DNA of 52,420 nt from an uncultured Candidatus Melainabacteria bacterium (GTDB lineage: Bacteria; Cyanobacteriota; Vampirovibrionia; Gastranaerophilales; Gastranaerophilaceae): NCBI GenBank assembly GCA_934754775.1, contig CAKVIM010000014.1, forward strand, positions 1 to 52,420. The letters are read 5' to 3'. Numbering within the stretch: the stretch's first letter is position 1; the number at the start of each line of letters is the position of its first letter. Positions 25,604 through 34,370 of this stretch are shown here, one piece after another. The notes beneath the pieces are model-generated. The model was not told the origin of the DNA. It searched no databases and was given only the letters and a program-made list of their open reading frames with translations. The translations under genes were made by a program, and so were the position numbers.

Positions 25604-26130
25604 TCGTTTTCTCCCAAGATATTCATTCCAACTCCACGGGTTCCGTATAGAACAACCATTTCCGGATTTTCCAATTCTTCGTATAGCTCCATTACAGTTT
25701 TTTTGTAAATAGGATGAACGAAGTCTTGTGCGATTTCTAACATCGGAACAAGCACAAATGCACGTTTGCAGAAATTTTTGTGCGGAATTGTAAGACGTTC
25801 TGTGTTTATGACTAAATCATCATAAAATAATATATCTATATCCAGAGTTCTATCTGTGTATGAGTTAGACAAAGCTCTTTTTCTGCCGAGTTGGGTTTCA
25901 ATTCTTTGACATTCATTCAATAGTTCTTCAGGTGTAAATGTAGTAGAAATTTGGATTACGGCATTTACGAACCAGTTCTCTGAATTCATTTGCCAAGGTT
26001 CAGATTCGTAGAACGAAGAAGTCGCTACTACGTTAACTTTTTCAGACGCACTCAAAAGACTGGTTGCTTGTTGTAAGTAACCGACTCTGTCGCCTAAATT
26101 TGAACCTAATGATAGAAAAACTATTGCCAT
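25594..26130 (-). CDS. folK: 2-amino-4-hydroxy-6-hydroxymethyldihydropteridine diphosphokinase
   Basis: A 178-aa HPPK that transfers pyrophosphate from ATP to the pterin in folate synthesis. It shows the start FLSLGSNLGDR, the SSFYESEPW strand and the family signature DRTLDIDILFYDD, followed by PHKNFCKRAFVLVPMLEIA. The C-terminal 25 residues (MVVLYGTRGVGMNILGENDWE) extend a little beyond the usual end. It overlaps the BaiN-like gene by 10 nt. No folB or folP is adjacent; folE2 is 13 kb away. Confidence 0.93.
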   Translation of the reverse strand: MAIVFLSLGSNLGDRVGYLQQATSLLSASEKVNVVATSSFYESEPWQMNSENWFVNAVIQISTTFTPEELLNECQRIETQLGRKRALSNSYTDRTLDIDILFYDDLVINTERLTIPHKNFCKRAFVLVPMLEIAQDFVHPIYKKTVMELYEELENPEMVVLYGTRGVGMNILGENDWE

Positions 26131-26189
26131 AATTTGATTTTATCAAGATGTCTTAATTATTGTCAATAAAATTTTTATAATTTTGCACA

Positions 26190-26218
26190 AAAAAAAGAAG
26201 CTCGAAAGCTTCTTTTTT
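26190..26218 (-). terminator. Intrinsic terminator of rpmE
   Basis: A stem of AAAAAAGAAGCT / AGCTTCTTTTTT around a CGAA loop. It lies between rpmE and folK, with T runs on both strands. Confidence 0.85.
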
Positions 26219-26239
26219 CGTAAAATCTTAACAAAACTA

Positions 26240-26440
26240 TTACTTGTTGCCGTAACGTTTTTTGAATCTTTCAACACGTCCTTCAGAGTCAAGAATTTTT
26301 TGTTGACCGGTGTAGAATGGGTGGCAGTTTGAGCAAATTTCAACTGTTAAACCGTCTACAACAGAACCTGTTTCAATTTCATTACCGCATACGCATTTGA
26401 TAACAGTTTTTTTATAATCTGGATGGATTCCGTCTTTCAT
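26240..26440 (-). CDS. rpmE: 50S ribosomal protein L31 (zinc type)
   Basis: A 66-aa L31 of the zinc-binding type: [26 protein letters not shown], then [15 protein letters not shown]. The CxC plus CxxC ligands are all present, so it is the C+ form used under zinc-replete conditions. The ribosome binding site is GAAGGT. It is transcribed away from rpsJ, and its own terminator follows. Confidence 0.95.
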   Translation of the reverse strand: MKDGIHPDYKKTVIKCVCGNEIETGSVVDGLTVEICSNCHPFYTGQQKILDSEGRVERFKKRYGNK

Positions 26441-26661
26441 TTTAACCTTCTTTCTTTATTCAAGATTCCAAACTTGAATTCTTTCGACCAAATACATTTT
26501 AGTTTGCTGAATTTTATTTTGCAAGTGTAAAGAGTCAATATATTTACTCTATCGACAATTTGTTACAAATTTTAACTTAATATTACAGTTTGCTGCATCT
26601 AAAATGTAAATTTTTGTAAAATCTTAAAATAAATCTCAAGCCTTTGTTGACACTGAATTAT

Positions 26662-26733
26662 GTTTGGATTACGATTTATATGCTATAGTCGAAAGTAATA
26701 GCATAATCTTTGCAGCTGGAAGATTTCAGTTGC
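26662..26733 (+). promoter_or_regulatory. Candidate promoter and leader hairpin of the S10 operon
   Basis: An extended -10 box TGCTATAGT lies at 26681-26689, with a weak -35-like TTTGGA 16 nt upstream (26662-26667). A TTGACA at 26647-26652 is too far for that -10. The expected leader is about 85 nt and holds a small hairpin GCAGCTG / CAGTTGC (26712-26733). The remainder of the divergent gap (26441-26661) is AT-rich and shows only a TTGTTACAAATTTTAAC block near 26562. Confidence 0.4.
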
Positions 26734-26780
26734 GTTTGAAAAGGTTATATTAGTAAATACAAAAATAAAGGAATCAAAAA

Positions 26781-27098
26781 ATGACAACAGCTAAAAGACA
26801 AAGAATTAGAGTTTGTTTGAGATCTTACGAACACAAATTAGTTGATGTATCAGCTGAAAAAATCGTAGAAACAGCAAAAAGAACAGACGCTAAAGTAGCA
26901 GGTCCTATTCCTTTACCTACAAAAAGACGTATTTATTGCGTATTGCGTTCACCACACGTAGACAAGAAGTCAAGAGAACACTTCGAAATCCGTACACACA
27001 AACGCATTATCGATATTTACGAACCTACTCAACAAACAACTGAAGAATTGAGTAGATTAGACTTACCAGCAGGCGTAGATATTGAAGTTAAATTATAA
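26781..27098 (+). CDS. rpsJ: 30S ribosomal protein S10
   Basis: A 105-aa S10 (NusE), part of the 30S head and of antitermination complexes. It starts [22 protein letters not shown] and carries [31 protein letters not shown], all family hallmarks. It is the first gene of the S10 cluster and has an AAAGGAATC ribosome binding site. The next gene, rplC, starts 297 nt later, a much longer spacer than usual. Confidence 0.97.
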   Translation: MTTAKRQRIRVCLRSYEHKLVDVSAEKIVETAKRTDAKVAGPIPLPTKRRIYCVLRSPHVDKKSREHFEIRTHKRIIDIYEPTQQTTEELSRLDLPAGVDIEVKL

Positions 27099-27395
27099 CT
27101 TCAAGTCCCTCTCCTAGGGAGAGGGTAGAATTTCAAACTGAGTTATAAAAAGTTTAGAAATTCGGGTGAGGGTTTTACTTCACCACAAAAGCCAAATTGA
27201 AAACTTAATAAGCATTATGCATATAATGTGAACTACGACGTCGGGTAAGACGGAAGGTGAAAACCCTTGAGGGATGACTTTCAAAATGACGATTCCCATT
27301 TAGGTAAAGAGTAAGGCAGTAGCGCTCGCAAGATGAAAGGCATATTTGTACTAACAGCAAAGCTGGATAGTATATATGTCGGAAAGGAAAACACA
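27099..27395 (+). other. Long structured spacer between rpsJ and rplC
   Basis: The 297-nt spacer begins with a palindrome CCCTCTCCTAGGGAGAGGG (27106-27124) of family R4, and GGGTGAGGG follows near 27164. A more GC-rich stretch (about 27230-27340) containing ACGACGTCGGGTAAGACGG follows and could be a second element. No reading frame here looks like a gene. The upstream ATG at 27333 is in frame with rplC but not conserved. Confidence 0.5.
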
Positions 27396-28034
27396 ATGAC
27401 ACTAGGTGTAATAGGTAAAAAAGTTGGAATGACTCAAATCTTTGATTCAGAAGGTTTGGCAGTTCCTGTTACAGTAATCAAAGTTGATTCAACAGTAGTT
27501 ACTCAAGTTAAAACTGTTGAAACTGATGGTTACAATGCTATACAAGTTGGTACAATTGCAGCTAAAGAAAAACACTTAACAAAAGCTGAAATTGGTCACT
27601 TCAAGAAAAATGGTTTGAATAACTATAGACATTTGCAAGAATTCAGAGTTGAAAATCCGGCTGATTATAAAGTTGGTCAAGAAATCGACTTAGCTGCAGC
27701 TTTAGCAGATGTTCAAAAAGTTGACGTAACTGGTACTTCAATCGGTAAAGGTTTCCAAGGTACTGTTAAAAGATGGAACTTTGGCAGAGGACCTATGGCT
27801 CACGGTTCTAAGAACCACAGAGAACCAGGTTCAATCGGTGCTGGTACAACTCCTAGCCGTGTTATCAAAGGTAAGAGAATGGCTGGTAACATGGGTAACG
27901 AAAGAGTTACAATTACTAAGCTTAAACTTGTTAAAGTTGATGCTGAAAACGGTTTAGTATTAGTAAAAGGTTCAGTTCCAGGTTGTGAAGGTAGATTGGT
28001 AACAATCGTTCCTACAAGAACAAAGTGGAATTAA
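27396..28034 (+). CDS. rplC: 50S ribosomal protein L3
   Basis: A 212-aa L3, which binds near the peptidyl-transferase centre. The start MTLGVIGKKVGMTQIFD is the family start, with AAAGGA 8 nt upstream. The loop region GKGFQGTVKRWNFGRGPMAHGSKNHREPGSIG is intact, including the Gln that PrmB methylates in many bacteria. Length is normal. Confidence 0.97.
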   Translation: MTLGVIGKKVGMTQIFDSEGLAVPVTVIKVDSTVVTQVKTVETDGYNAIQVGTIAAKEKHLTKAEIGHFKKNGLNNYRHLQEFRVENPADYKVGQEIDLAAALADVQKVDVTGTSIGKGFQGTVKRWNFGRGPMAHGSKNHREPGSIGAGTTPSRVIKGKRMAGNMGNERVTITKLKLVKVDAENGLVLVKGSVPGCEGRLVTIVPTRTKWN

Positions 28035-28184
28035 CGAATTCGTAACAAGACAATCCGCAAGATACCGAAGCAATCTTTGATTGCACAGGCGGAAAAATAA
28101 AACTAAAAATTGAGATATACAACCCGCTTCTGCCATATAAAGCCGATAGGCAAGGGGTAGACGGAAAGCAAAAGGAAAGAAAAA
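28035..28184 (+). repeat. rplC-rplD spacer with R2 repeat
   Basis: The spacer has a 29-nt block at 28066-28094 (CGAAG, then GCAATC-TTT-GATTGC, then ACAGGCGGAA) that recurs identically at 29215-29243. CCGC at 28055 could pair with GCGG at the block's end, enclosing the small hairpin. The remainder includes ACCCGCTTCTGCC and a CAAAAGGAAAG ribosome binding site for rplD. Confidence 0.75.
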
Positions 28185-28811
28185 ATGTCAAAACAATTAT
28201 TGAATACAAATGGCGAAAAGTTAGGTGAAATCGCTTTAAACGAAGCCGTTTTTGGCGTTGAACCAAACTTGCACGTAATGCATTTGGCACTAAGAAGACA
28301 ATTAAACAATGCCAGACAAGGTTCTGCATCAGCAAAGACTAGAGCAGAAGTTTCTGGTGGCGGTAAAAAACCATGGAAACAAAAAGGTACTGGTCGTGCT
28401 AGAGCTGGTTCTTTGAGATCACCTTTGTTTGCAGGTGGTGGTGTAATCTTTGGACCAAAACCTAGAAGCTATGAAATCAACATGCCACAAAAGGCTAGAA
28501 AATTGGCTCTTAAATCTGCACTTTCTGCTAGAGAAGAACAATTAGTAGTAGTAAAAGATTTCTCAGCTATTTCTGAACCAAAGACTAAGTTGATGGCTGG
28601 TATCATCAAATCATTGAACTTAACTGGTAAGATTTTGGTTATCGCTGATACAACAGCTGAAGAAAATAAATTCTTAAGCTTGGCAGCAGGTAATATTCCA
28701 TCAGTTAAATTGTTATTACCATCAAACTTAAACGTAAAAGACCTATTAGAAGCTGATTTCGTTGTAATGACTGAAAAAGCTGTAAATGAAGTTACAGAAA
28801 GGTTGCAATAA
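28185..28811 (+). CDS. rplD: 50S ribosomal protein L4
   Basis: A 208-aa L4. Its extended loop (ARQGSASAKTRAEVSGGGKKPWKQKGTGRARAGSLRSP, in parts) lines the peptide exit tunnel. In E. coli L4 represses its own operon; whether it does so here is unknown. The start is preceded by AAAGGAAAGAAAAA. Its stop overlaps the rplW start (TAATG). Confidence 0.97.
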   Translation: MSKQLLNTNGEKLGEIALNEAVFGVEPNLHVMHLALRRQLNNARQGSASAKTRAEVSGGGKKPWKQKGTGRARAGSLRSPLFAGGGVIFGPKPRSYEINMPQKARKLALKSALSAREEQLVVVKDFSAISEPKTKLMAGIIKSLNLTGKILVIADTTAEENKFLSLAAGNIPSVKLLLPSNLNVKDLLEADFVVMTEKAVNEVTERLQ

Positions 28812-29110
28812 TGACTAAAAATATCGAAAAATTATATGATGTAATCAAGAAACCGATTATAACTGAAAAATCAATGATGGCAACAGCTCAAGGTCAATAC
28901 ACTTTTGAAGTAAATATGAATGCAACAAAAGTTGAAATCGCACAAGCTGTAGAATTAGCTTTCCCTGGCAGAAAAGTTAAGAAAGTTAGAACAGTTTATA
29001 TGCCATCACACGAAAAAAGAATGGGTTTAAAATTTGGTAGAACAGATTCTTCAAAGAAAGCAATCGTTACTATCGAAGGTGATCCAATCGAAGAATTAAC
29101 AGCTATCTAG
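28811..29110 (+). CDS. rplW: 50S ribosomal protein L23
   Basis: A 99-aa L23, located at the tunnel exit where SRP and trigger factor dock. Landmarks are YDVIKKPIITEKSMM near the start and GRKVKKVRTVYMP. The ITEKS motif is typical. It overlaps rplD by 1 nt and is followed by a TAG stop and a 183-nt repeat-bearing spacer before rplB. Confidence 0.97.
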   Translation: MTKNIEKLYDVIKKPIITEKSMMATAQGQYTFEVNMNATKVEIAQAVELAFPGRKVKKVRTVYMPSHEKRMGLKFGRTDSSKKAIVTIEGDPIEELTAI

Positions 29111-29293
29111 CATAGCAAAGCCGGAGTGAAGTCCGGTGTCGGGTTGCGGTTAGCAATCCGAGCAGGGACGGAACTCTACGATACCGCCGTTGTGACGGAA
29201 CGTGAGTGAAGGAACGAAGCAATCTTTGATTGCACAGGCGGAATAAAACAACACAGAAGCCAAAAACAAAAGATATGAATAGGAGAAAACAAA
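29111..29293 (+). repeat. rplW-rplB spacer with R2 repeat and several hairpins
   Basis: GC-rich compared with its surroundings. Right after the rplW stop it reads CATAGCAAAGCCGGAGTGAAG, with hairpins CCGGA-GTGAAG-TCCGG, CGGGTTGC-GGTTA-GCAATCCG and CCGT-TGTG-ACGG. It then holds the 29-nt block at 29215-29243 shared with the rplC-rplD spacer. The rplF-rplR spacer (37984-38100, minus strand) opens with similar words (CATAGCCCGGTGTGAAGCC). Confidence 0.75.
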
Positions 29294-30121
29294 ATGGCAA
29301 TTCGTAAAATTAATCCGACATCTCCGGGACAAAGAGGTATGACAAAGAGTGATTATCAAGAAATCACTACATCAACTCCTGAAAAATCTTTATTGAAGAA
29401 AATTGCGAAGACTGCTGGTAGAAACAATACCGGTAGAATAACTTGTCGTCATAAAGGTGGCGGTGTAAAACAAGCTTACCGTATCATCGACTTCAAAAGA
29501 GAAAAATTCGGTGTTCCTGCAACAGTTAAAACTGTTGAATACGATCCAAACAGAAACGTAAGAATTTCATTAGTATTCTATGCAGATGGTGAAAAGAGAT
29601 ATATCTTAACTCCAGAAGGTTTGAATGTTGGTGATGTAATCGTTAGCGGACCAGAAGCTGCAATTCAAACTGGTAATGCTTTACCATTAGAATTGATTCC
29701 ACTTGGTACTATTGTTCACAATATCGAACTTACTCCGGGTAGAGGCGGTAAAATGGTTCGTTCAGCTGGTAACTTTGCACAAGTTATGGCTAAAGAAGGC
29801 AATTACGTAACAATCAAATTACCTTCAGGCGAAATGAGAATGGTAAGAAAAGAATGCATGGCAACAATCGGTACTTTGGGCAATGCAGAATTCAAAAACT
29901 TATCAATCGGTAAAGCCGGAAGAAAAAGATATATGGGTATCAGACCTACAGTACGTGGTGTAACAATGAACCCTTGTGATCACCCTCACGGTGGTGGTGA
30001 AGGTAAGACCGGTCCTGGCGGACACCCTAAAACACCTTGGGGCAAACCTGCTCTTGGCTATAAGACAAGAAAGAAAGGTAAAGCGTCTGATAAGTTAATC
30101 GTTAGAAGACGTAAAAAATAA
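29294..30121 (+). CDS. rplB: 50S ribosomal protein L2
   Basis: A 275-aa L2 needed for subunit association and peptidyl transfer. Hallmarks are [14 protein letters not shown], the [17 protein letters not shown] block, VEYDPNRN and the C-terminal [18 protein letters not shown] with the functionally important His. Length is normal. The ribosome binding site is TAGGAG. Confidence 0.98.
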   Translation: MAIRKINPTSPGQRGMTKSDYQEITTSTPEKSLLKKIAKTAGRNNTGRITCRHKGGGVKQAYRIIDFKREKFGVPATVKTVEYDPNRNVRISLVFYADGEKRYILTPEGLNVGDVIVSGPEAAIQTGNALPLELIPLGTIVHNIELTPGRGGKMVRSAGNFAQVMAKEGNYVTIKLPSGEMRMVRKECMATIGTLGNAEFKNLSIGKAGRKRYMGIRPTVRGVTMNPCDHPHGGGEGKTGPGGHPKTPWGKPALGYKTRKKGKASDKLIVRRRKK

Positions 30122-30127
30122 TTAAAC

Positions 30128-30174
30128 TTTGCTTAGGGTAAAGTTATGTAACGTAATCTTTACCCATTAGCAAA
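30128..30174 (+). promoter_or_regulatory. Hairpin between rplB and rpsS
   Basis: TTTGCTTAGGGTAAAG can pair with CTTTACCCATTAGCAAA across a 14-nt loop, giving about 15 pairs with one bulge. The stem is followed by AATAATTTTTAC, so it could act as a partial terminator or processing site inside the S10 operon. Confidence 0.5.
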
Positions 30175-30219
30175 AATAATTTTTACAAACATTAATACAA
30201 ATATACAAAGGAGAAATTA

Positions 30220-30498
30220 ATGGCACGTTCATTAAAAAAGGGCCCATATGTAGAAGAAGCTCTTCAAAAGAAAATTAACAAGATGAATGAAAATTCAGAA
30301 AAGAAAGTTGTTAAGACTTGGTCAAGAGCATCCATGATTATTCCTGATATGTTGGGACACACAATTGCCGTTCACAACGGTAAGACACATGTTCCGGTAT
30401 ATGTTACAGAACAAATGATTGGACATAAACTGGGCGAATTCGCACCGACAAGACTATACAGAGGTCACGCTGCAGATAAGACAGCTAAACGTAAATAG
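30220..30498 (+). CDS. rpsS: 30S ribosomal protein S19
   Basis: A 92-aa S19 of the 30S head. It starts [18 protein letters not shown] and contains [23 protein letters not shown] and [10 protein letters not shown], all family hallmarks. The ribosome binding site is AAAGGAG. Length is normal. Confidence 0.98.
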   Translation: MARSLKKGPYVEEALQKKINKMNENSEKKVVKTWSRASMIIPDMLGHTIAVHNGKTHVPVYVTEQMIGHKLGEFAPTRLYRGHAADKTAKRK

Positions 30499-30545
30499 TC
30501 GGTTTTTGATTAAGAATTAATTAAAAAGAAATAAGGAAAATAAAA

Positions 30546-30884
30546 ATGGAAGCTAAAGCAAGACAAACAAACATAAAAATGACAGCAAGAAAACTTCGTA
30601 GAGTAATCAACGAAGTTAGAGGTAAGTCTGTTAATGAAGCTCTTGATATGTTGCGTTTTATGCCGTACTTTGCAGCAAAAGTTGTTGAAAAGAACGTAAA
30701 AGCAGCAGCTGCTAATGCTTTTGAACTAGCAGGTGTAAAATCTGATGCATTAAAAGTTTCTGAAATTTTTGCAGATGAAAGCGTAACATATAAAAGAGGT
30801 AAACCAAGAGCGCAAGGTCGTATATACAAGAGACTCAAACGTACATCTCACCTCACAGTTAAAGTAAGTGATACAGCAAAATAG
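30546..30884 (+). CDS. rplV: 50S ribosomal protein L22
   Basis: A 112-aa L22 whose beta hairpin lines the exit tunnel and is a macrolide-resistance site. Motifs are [24 protein letters not shown] and the C-terminal [24 protein letters not shown] hairpin. An AAATAAGGAAAAT ribosome binding site precedes it. Length is normal. Confidence 0.97.
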   Translation: MEAKARQTNIKMTARKLRRVINEVRGKSVNEALDMLRFMPYFAAKVVEKNVKAAAANAFELAGVKSDALKVSEIFADESVTYKRGKPRAQGRIYKRLKRTSHLTVKVSDTAK

Positions 30885-30897
30885 AGGAAATAAGGAA

Positions 30898-31629
30898 ATG
30901 GGACAAAAAACACATCCAACCGGATTTAGAGTAGGTGTAATCAGACCTTGGTCAAGCACATGGTTTGCTAAGATTAAAGATTATGCTGGATTCGTAGCAG
31001 AAGATGCTAAAATTAGAAAATTTGTAAAGAAGAAATTGTATGCAGCAGGTGTTGCAAATATCTTGATTGATAGAAAATCACAAAGCTTAACAATTACAGT
31101 TGTAACAGCTAAACCTGGTATTGTAGTTGGTAGAGGCGGTCAAGGTATTGAAGAACTTAAAGCAGAAGTTTCAAAATATTTAGGCAAACCGGTAATCATC
31201 AATGTGGTTGAAGTTGCTAGAATTGATGTTGATGCTTTATTGGTAGCTGAATCTGTAGCTCAACAGCTTGAAAAACGTATTGCATTCAGACGTGCAATGA
31301 AACAAGCTATGCAAAGAACAATGCGTGCCGGTGCACAAGGTATCAAAATTATGGTATCAGGTCGTCTAGGCGGTGCAGAAATTGCTAGAAGCGAATGGGC
31401 AAAAGAAGGAAGAATTCCTCTTCAAACTCTAAGAGCTGATGTTGACTATGGTTTCACAGAAGCAGATACAATCATGGGTAAGATTGGTGTTAAAGTTTGG
31501 ATTTTCAAAGGCAACTTAATGCCAGGCGAAAAAGCTGATATGAACATCAAATCAAAAGACTCAAAGAACTCATCAGGCGAACGTTTCAACGGTAGACGTG
31601 GAAAACGCAGACCTGTGGAAACAAAATAG
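30898..31629 (+). CDS. rpsC: 30S ribosomal protein S3
   Basis: A 243-aa S3, part of the mRNA entry helicase site. The start [20 protein letters not shown] is the family start, with AGGAAAT just before it; an upstream in-frame ATG would overlap rplV. The KH motif region [15 protein letters not shown] and the end of the core [22 protein letters not shown] are present. The basic C-terminal tail (RRGKRRPVE) is ordinary. Confidence 0.97.
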   Translation: MGQKTHPTGFRVGVIRPWSSTWFAKIKDYAGFVAEDAKIRKFVKKKLYAAGVANILIDRKSQSLTITVVTAKPGIVVGRGGQGIEELKAEVSKYLGKPVIINVVEVARIDVDALLVAESVAQQLEKRIAFRRAMKQAMQRTMRAGAQGIKIMVSGRLGGAEIARSEWAKEGRIPLQTLRADVDYGFTEADTIMGKIGVKVWIFKGNLMPGEKADMNIKSKDSKNSSGERFNGRRGKRRPVETK

Positions 31630-31651
31630 TAAATAACAGGAGAACAATATA

Positions 31652-32065
31652 ATGTTAATGCCAAAAAAGACAAAATACCGCAAGATGATGAAAGGTAGAA
31701 TGAAAGGTACCGAAACTAGAGGTACTCAGTTCGAATTTGGTCGTTATGCATTAAAAGCTCTTGAACCTGGCTGGATTACAAGCCGTCAGATTGAAGCAGC
31801 AAGACGTGCTATGACTCGTGAAATCAAACGTGGCGGTAACGTTTGGATTAAAATATTCCCAGATAAACCAATTACTGCAAAACCTGCTGAAACTCGTATG
31901 GGTTCTGGTAAGGGTAACGTAGAATACTGGGTATCAGTTGTAAAACCAAACAGAATCTTGTTTGAACTTGATTACTTTGATAGAGCAGTTGCTATCAACG
32001 CATTAGAGTTGGCAGCTCAAAAACTTCCTATTAAGGTTAAGGTTATTGAAAAAGAATCTGTATAA
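31652..32065 (+). CDS. rplP: 50S ribosomal protein L16
   Basis: A 137-aa L16 near the A site. It starts [24 protein letters not shown] and contains [18 protein letters not shown] and [21 protein letters not shown] lies 8 nt before ATG 31652, supporting this start; the second ATG at 31658 is possible. Length is normal. Confidence 0.97.
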   Translation: MLMPKKTKYRKMMKGRMKGTETRGTQFEFGRYALKALEPGWITSRQIEAARRAMTREIKRGGNVWIKIFPDKPITAKPAETRMGSGKGNVEYWVSVVKPNRILFELDYFDRAVAINALELAAQKLPIKVKVIEKESV

Positions 32066-32084
32066 TTAATTAAGGAAATAAAAA

Positions 32085-32282
32085 ATGAAATTAAGTGAAA
32101 TGCGTGAAAAAACAGTTGATGAGTTAAAACAATTTGTTGTTGATTCAAAAAAACAATTACTTGATTGCAGAATCAAAAAATCAATGCATAAATTAGAAAA
32201 CACTGCTGAGATTTCAAAAACGAAACGTTTAATCGCTCAAGCAAAAACTGTTATTAAGGAAAAAGAGGTGTCAAATGCCTAA
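32085..32282 (+). CDS. rpmC: 50S ribosomal protein L29
   Basis: A 65-aa all-helical protein at the tunnel exit. The pattern MKLSEMREKTVDELKQFV and the central LDCRIKKSMHKLENTAEI followed by the KTKRLIAQAKTVI helix fits L29. Residues in the usual RFQ-A-GQLENT block are changed to RIKKSMHKLENT, which is a mild variation. It overlaps rpsQ by 8 nt. Confidence 0.95.
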   Translation: MKLSEMREKTVDELKQFVVDSKKQLLDCRIKKSMHKLENTAEISKTKRLIAQAKTVIKEKEVSNA

Positions 32283-32520
32283 GAAAGAAAAACAAGGTGT
32301 AGTTATCAGTGATAAAATGGATAAGACTGTAGTTGTTAAAGTTGCGTCTTATGAACCACACCCAAAATATAAGAAAATTATGGAATTCAACAAAAACTAC
32401 AAAGCTCATGATGAAAAGAATGAATGCGGCGTTGGTGATATCGTTAGAATCATCGAATCAAGACCAATTTCAGGCGACAAAAGATGGGTTGTTGAATCTA
32501 TCGTAGAAAAAGCTAAGTAG
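32275..32520 (+). CDS. rpsQ: 30S ribosomal protein S17
   Basis: An 81-aa OB-fold protein. It shows KQGVVISDKMDKTVVVKVASYEPHPKY and DIVRIIESRPISGDKRWVVESIV, both family hallmarks. The start ATGCCTAAG overlaps rpmC by 8 nt, and AAAGAGGTGTC provides the ribosome binding site within rpmC. Confidence 0.97.
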   Translation: MPKKEKQGVVISDKMDKTVVVKVASYEPHPKYKKIMEFNKNYKAHDEKNECGVGDIVRIIESRPISGDKRWVVESIVEKAK

Positions 32521-32532
32521 TAATTGAATTAA

Positions 32533-32613
32533 GGCTCTCGGGGTGAAGTTTAACGCATAAGCTTCATGGACAGAGAGAAAAATTAAGTAAGTTGGGGTTA
32601 AACATAACCCCAA
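32533..32613 (+). promoter_or_regulatory. Two hairpins between rpsQ and rplN
   Basis: The first pairs CTCTC with GAGAG and GTGAAG with CTTCAT (32534-32577). The second is a strong 10-bp stem GTTGGGGTTA / TAACCCCAAC (32591-32613) just before rplN. Neither has a T run. They may be processing or regulatory structures inside the operon. Confidence 0.5.
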
Positions 32614-32636
32614 CATCAAAAAAAGGAAACGGAAAA

Positions 32637-33005
32637 ATGATACAACAAGAAACAAGACTAGTAGTAGCAGATAATACAGGTGCTAAAGAATTATTAGTTA
32701 TCCGTGTAATGGGAAGCTCAAATAAAAAATTTGCAGCTGTTGGTGATGTTGTTGTTGCAACTGTTAAGGACGCAACTCCTAATATGACAGTTAAAAAATC
32801 TGAAGTTGTTAAAGCAGTTATCGTAAGAACAAAACACGATATCAAACGTGCTGACGGTTCTGTAATCAGATTTGACGAAAACGCAGCTGTAATCATTAAC
32901 AAAGACGGCAACCCACGTGGTACTCGTGTATTCGGACCTGTAGCTAGAGAACTTCGTGATAAAAACTTCATGAAGATTGTTTCATTAGCTCCTGAAGTTA
33001 TTTAG
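32637..33005 (+). CDS. rplN: 50S ribosomal protein L14
   Basis: A 122-aa L14, the canonical length, located at the subunit interface. It starts [26 protein letters not shown] with AAAGGAAACGG as ribosome binding site; an earlier in-frame ATG at 32592 lies in the hairpin region and is not conserved. The [24 protein letters not shown] and [20 protein letters not shown] blocks are intact. Confidence 0.98.
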   Translation: MIQQETRLVVADNTGAKELLVIRVMGSSNKKFAAVGDVVVATVKDATPNMTVKKSEVVKAVIVRTKHDIKRADGSVIRFDENAAVIINKDGNPRGTRVFGPVARELRDKNFMKIVSLAPEVI

Positions 33006-33094
33006 GTGTTAATGGTGGCACAAAGGTCGTGATGAAGTAACAAACTTCCGCTCACGAAATAGGATATAATCCAAAAATTTAACGGAGAATAGAA

Positions 33095-33430
33095 ATGACA
33101 GACAATAAAAAAAGCTTGCACGTAAAAACAGGTGATAGAGTTATCATCACAGCAGGCAAGGATAAAGGAAAAACAGGTAACGTAAAAAAATCTATGCCTT
33201 CAGAAAACCAAGTTGTTGTTGAAGGTGTAAATATGATTACTAAGGCTACAAAAGCTAACCCTGCATACGGCATCCAAGGTGGATTGATTAAGAAGGAAGC
33301 TCCTCTTGATTCATCTAACGTTATGATTGTATGCCCTAGCTGCGAAAAGCCTACCAGAGTTAAACATGCAACAGTGGACGGTAAAAAAGTTCGTGTTTGC
33401 AAAAAATGTGGTGAACAACTAGACGCTTAG
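33095..33430 (+). CDS. rplX: 50S ribosomal protein L24
   Basis: A 111-aa L24, an early assembly initiator. The KOW motif HVKTGDRVIITAGKDKGKTGNVKK is followed by VVVEGVNMITKATK. The C-terminal part has a four-cysteine pattern, VCPSCEKPTRV...VRVCKKCGEQL, which many bacteria keep. An ACGGAGAATAG ribosome binding site precedes it. Confidence 0.97.
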   Translation: MTDNKKSLHVKTGDRVIITAGKDKGKTGNVKKSMPSENQVVVEGVNMITKATKANPAYGIQGGLIKKEAPLDSSNVMIVCPSCEKPTRVKHATVDGKKVRVCKKCGEQLDA

Positions 33431-33531
33431 TATGAGGCGGATATAATATGCCAAAGAGGGATAAGCTACTCTGCGATTATTATTCCGTATTAACTCGATA
33501 CTAATTCCGTCATAATAGAAGGAAAAGAAAA

Positions 33532-34095
33532 ATGACAAGAACAAAAAGCTTAAAAGCAAAATATGATGAAGAAGTAAAAGCAGCACTTAAGGAAAAATTC
33601 GGTTACAAAAATGACATGATGATTCCTAAACTTCACAAAATCGTTTTGAACATGGGTGTTGGTGAAGCTTCTCACAACTCAAAAATCGCTGATGCTATTC
33701 AAGCTCAATTGACTAAGATTGCAGGTCAAAAAGCTTTGGTTACTAAGGCTAAAAAATCAATCGCTTCTTACAAATTGAGAGAAGGTATGCCGGTTGGTGC
33801 TATGGTTACTTTACGTGGTGAAAGAATGTACGATTTCTTGCAAAAGTTAATCTGCGTTGTTCTTCCTCGTATTCGTGACTTTAGAGGTATTTCTGCTAAG
33901 AGTTTCGACGGCAGAGGTAACTATACTCTTGGTCTTAAAGAACAATCATTGTTCCCAGAAATCACTTATGAAGAAGTTGATTTGGTAAAAGGTATGAACG
34001 TATCTGTTATCACAACTGCTCATACTGATGATGAAGCAAGAGAATTGCTAAGATTATTGGGTATGCCATTCAAAGGAATGGGCAAACAAGCATAG
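33532..34095 (+). CDS. rplE: 50S ribosomal protein L5
   Basis: A 187-aa L5, which binds 5S rRNA. Hallmarks are the early [44 protein letters not shown] and [26 protein letters not shown]. The C-terminal [20 protein letters not shown] is typical. Length is normal. An AGAAGGAAAAG ribosome binding site precedes it. Confidence 0.98.
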   Translation: MTRTKSLKAKYDEEVKAALKEKFGYKNDMMIPKLHKIVLNMGVGEASHNSKIADAIQAQLTKIAGQKALVTKAKKSIASYKLREGMPVGAMVTLRGERMYDFLQKLICVVLPRIRDFRGISAKSFDGRGNYTLGLKEQSLFPEITYEEVDLVKGMNVSVITTAHTDDEARELLRLLGMPFKGMGKQA

Positions 34096-34163
34096 ATGGA
34101 TTTTTTAATCCCGATTATGCAAGATAAATAGTTAGAAACTAATTTGTAATAAAGGAGAAAATC

Positions 34164-34370
34164 ATGGCTAAAAAAGCGATGATAAACAAAGAACATACAA
34201 GAGAATTATTAGCTGCTAAGGGCAAATACCCAAAAGTTAGACTTCACAACAGATGCAGCATCTGCGGCAGACCTCACGGTTTCCACAGAGATTTCGGCTT
34301 GTGCAGAATTTGTTTAAGAAAAATGGCTCACCAAGGTTTATTACCTGGCGTAACTAAAGCTAGCTGGTAG
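34164..34370 (+). CDS. rpsZ: 30S ribosomal protein S14, zinc type
   Basis: A 68-aa S14 of the short zinc-binding type: the [20 protein letters not shown] stretch gives the CxxC-x12-CxxC ligands, and the end [17 protein letters not shown] is typical. A few extra residues precede the usual start. It is the last gene of this S10/spc segment. In the standard order rpsH would follow, but instead an R1 repeat begins right after the TAG stop. Confidence 0.96.
   Translation: MAKKAMINKEHTRELLAAKGKYPKVRLHNRCSICGRPHGFHRDFGLCRICLRKMAHQGLLPGVTKASW

Noticed and set aside
26647..26689. TTGACA at 26647 paired with TATAGT at 26684 as a sigma-70 promoter
   Set aside because: The spacing of 31 nt is far too long; the extended -10 with a weak -35 at 26662 is preferred.
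27230..27395. tRNA or other known RNA in the rpsJ-rplC spacer
   Set aside because: No cloverleaf, TTCGA arm or CCA end could be found; the region is only noted as structured and GC-richer.
32564..32971. 135-codon minus-strand frame over rplN
   Set aside because: Antisense to a canonical L14 gene; Thr/Ser-rich shadow composition.
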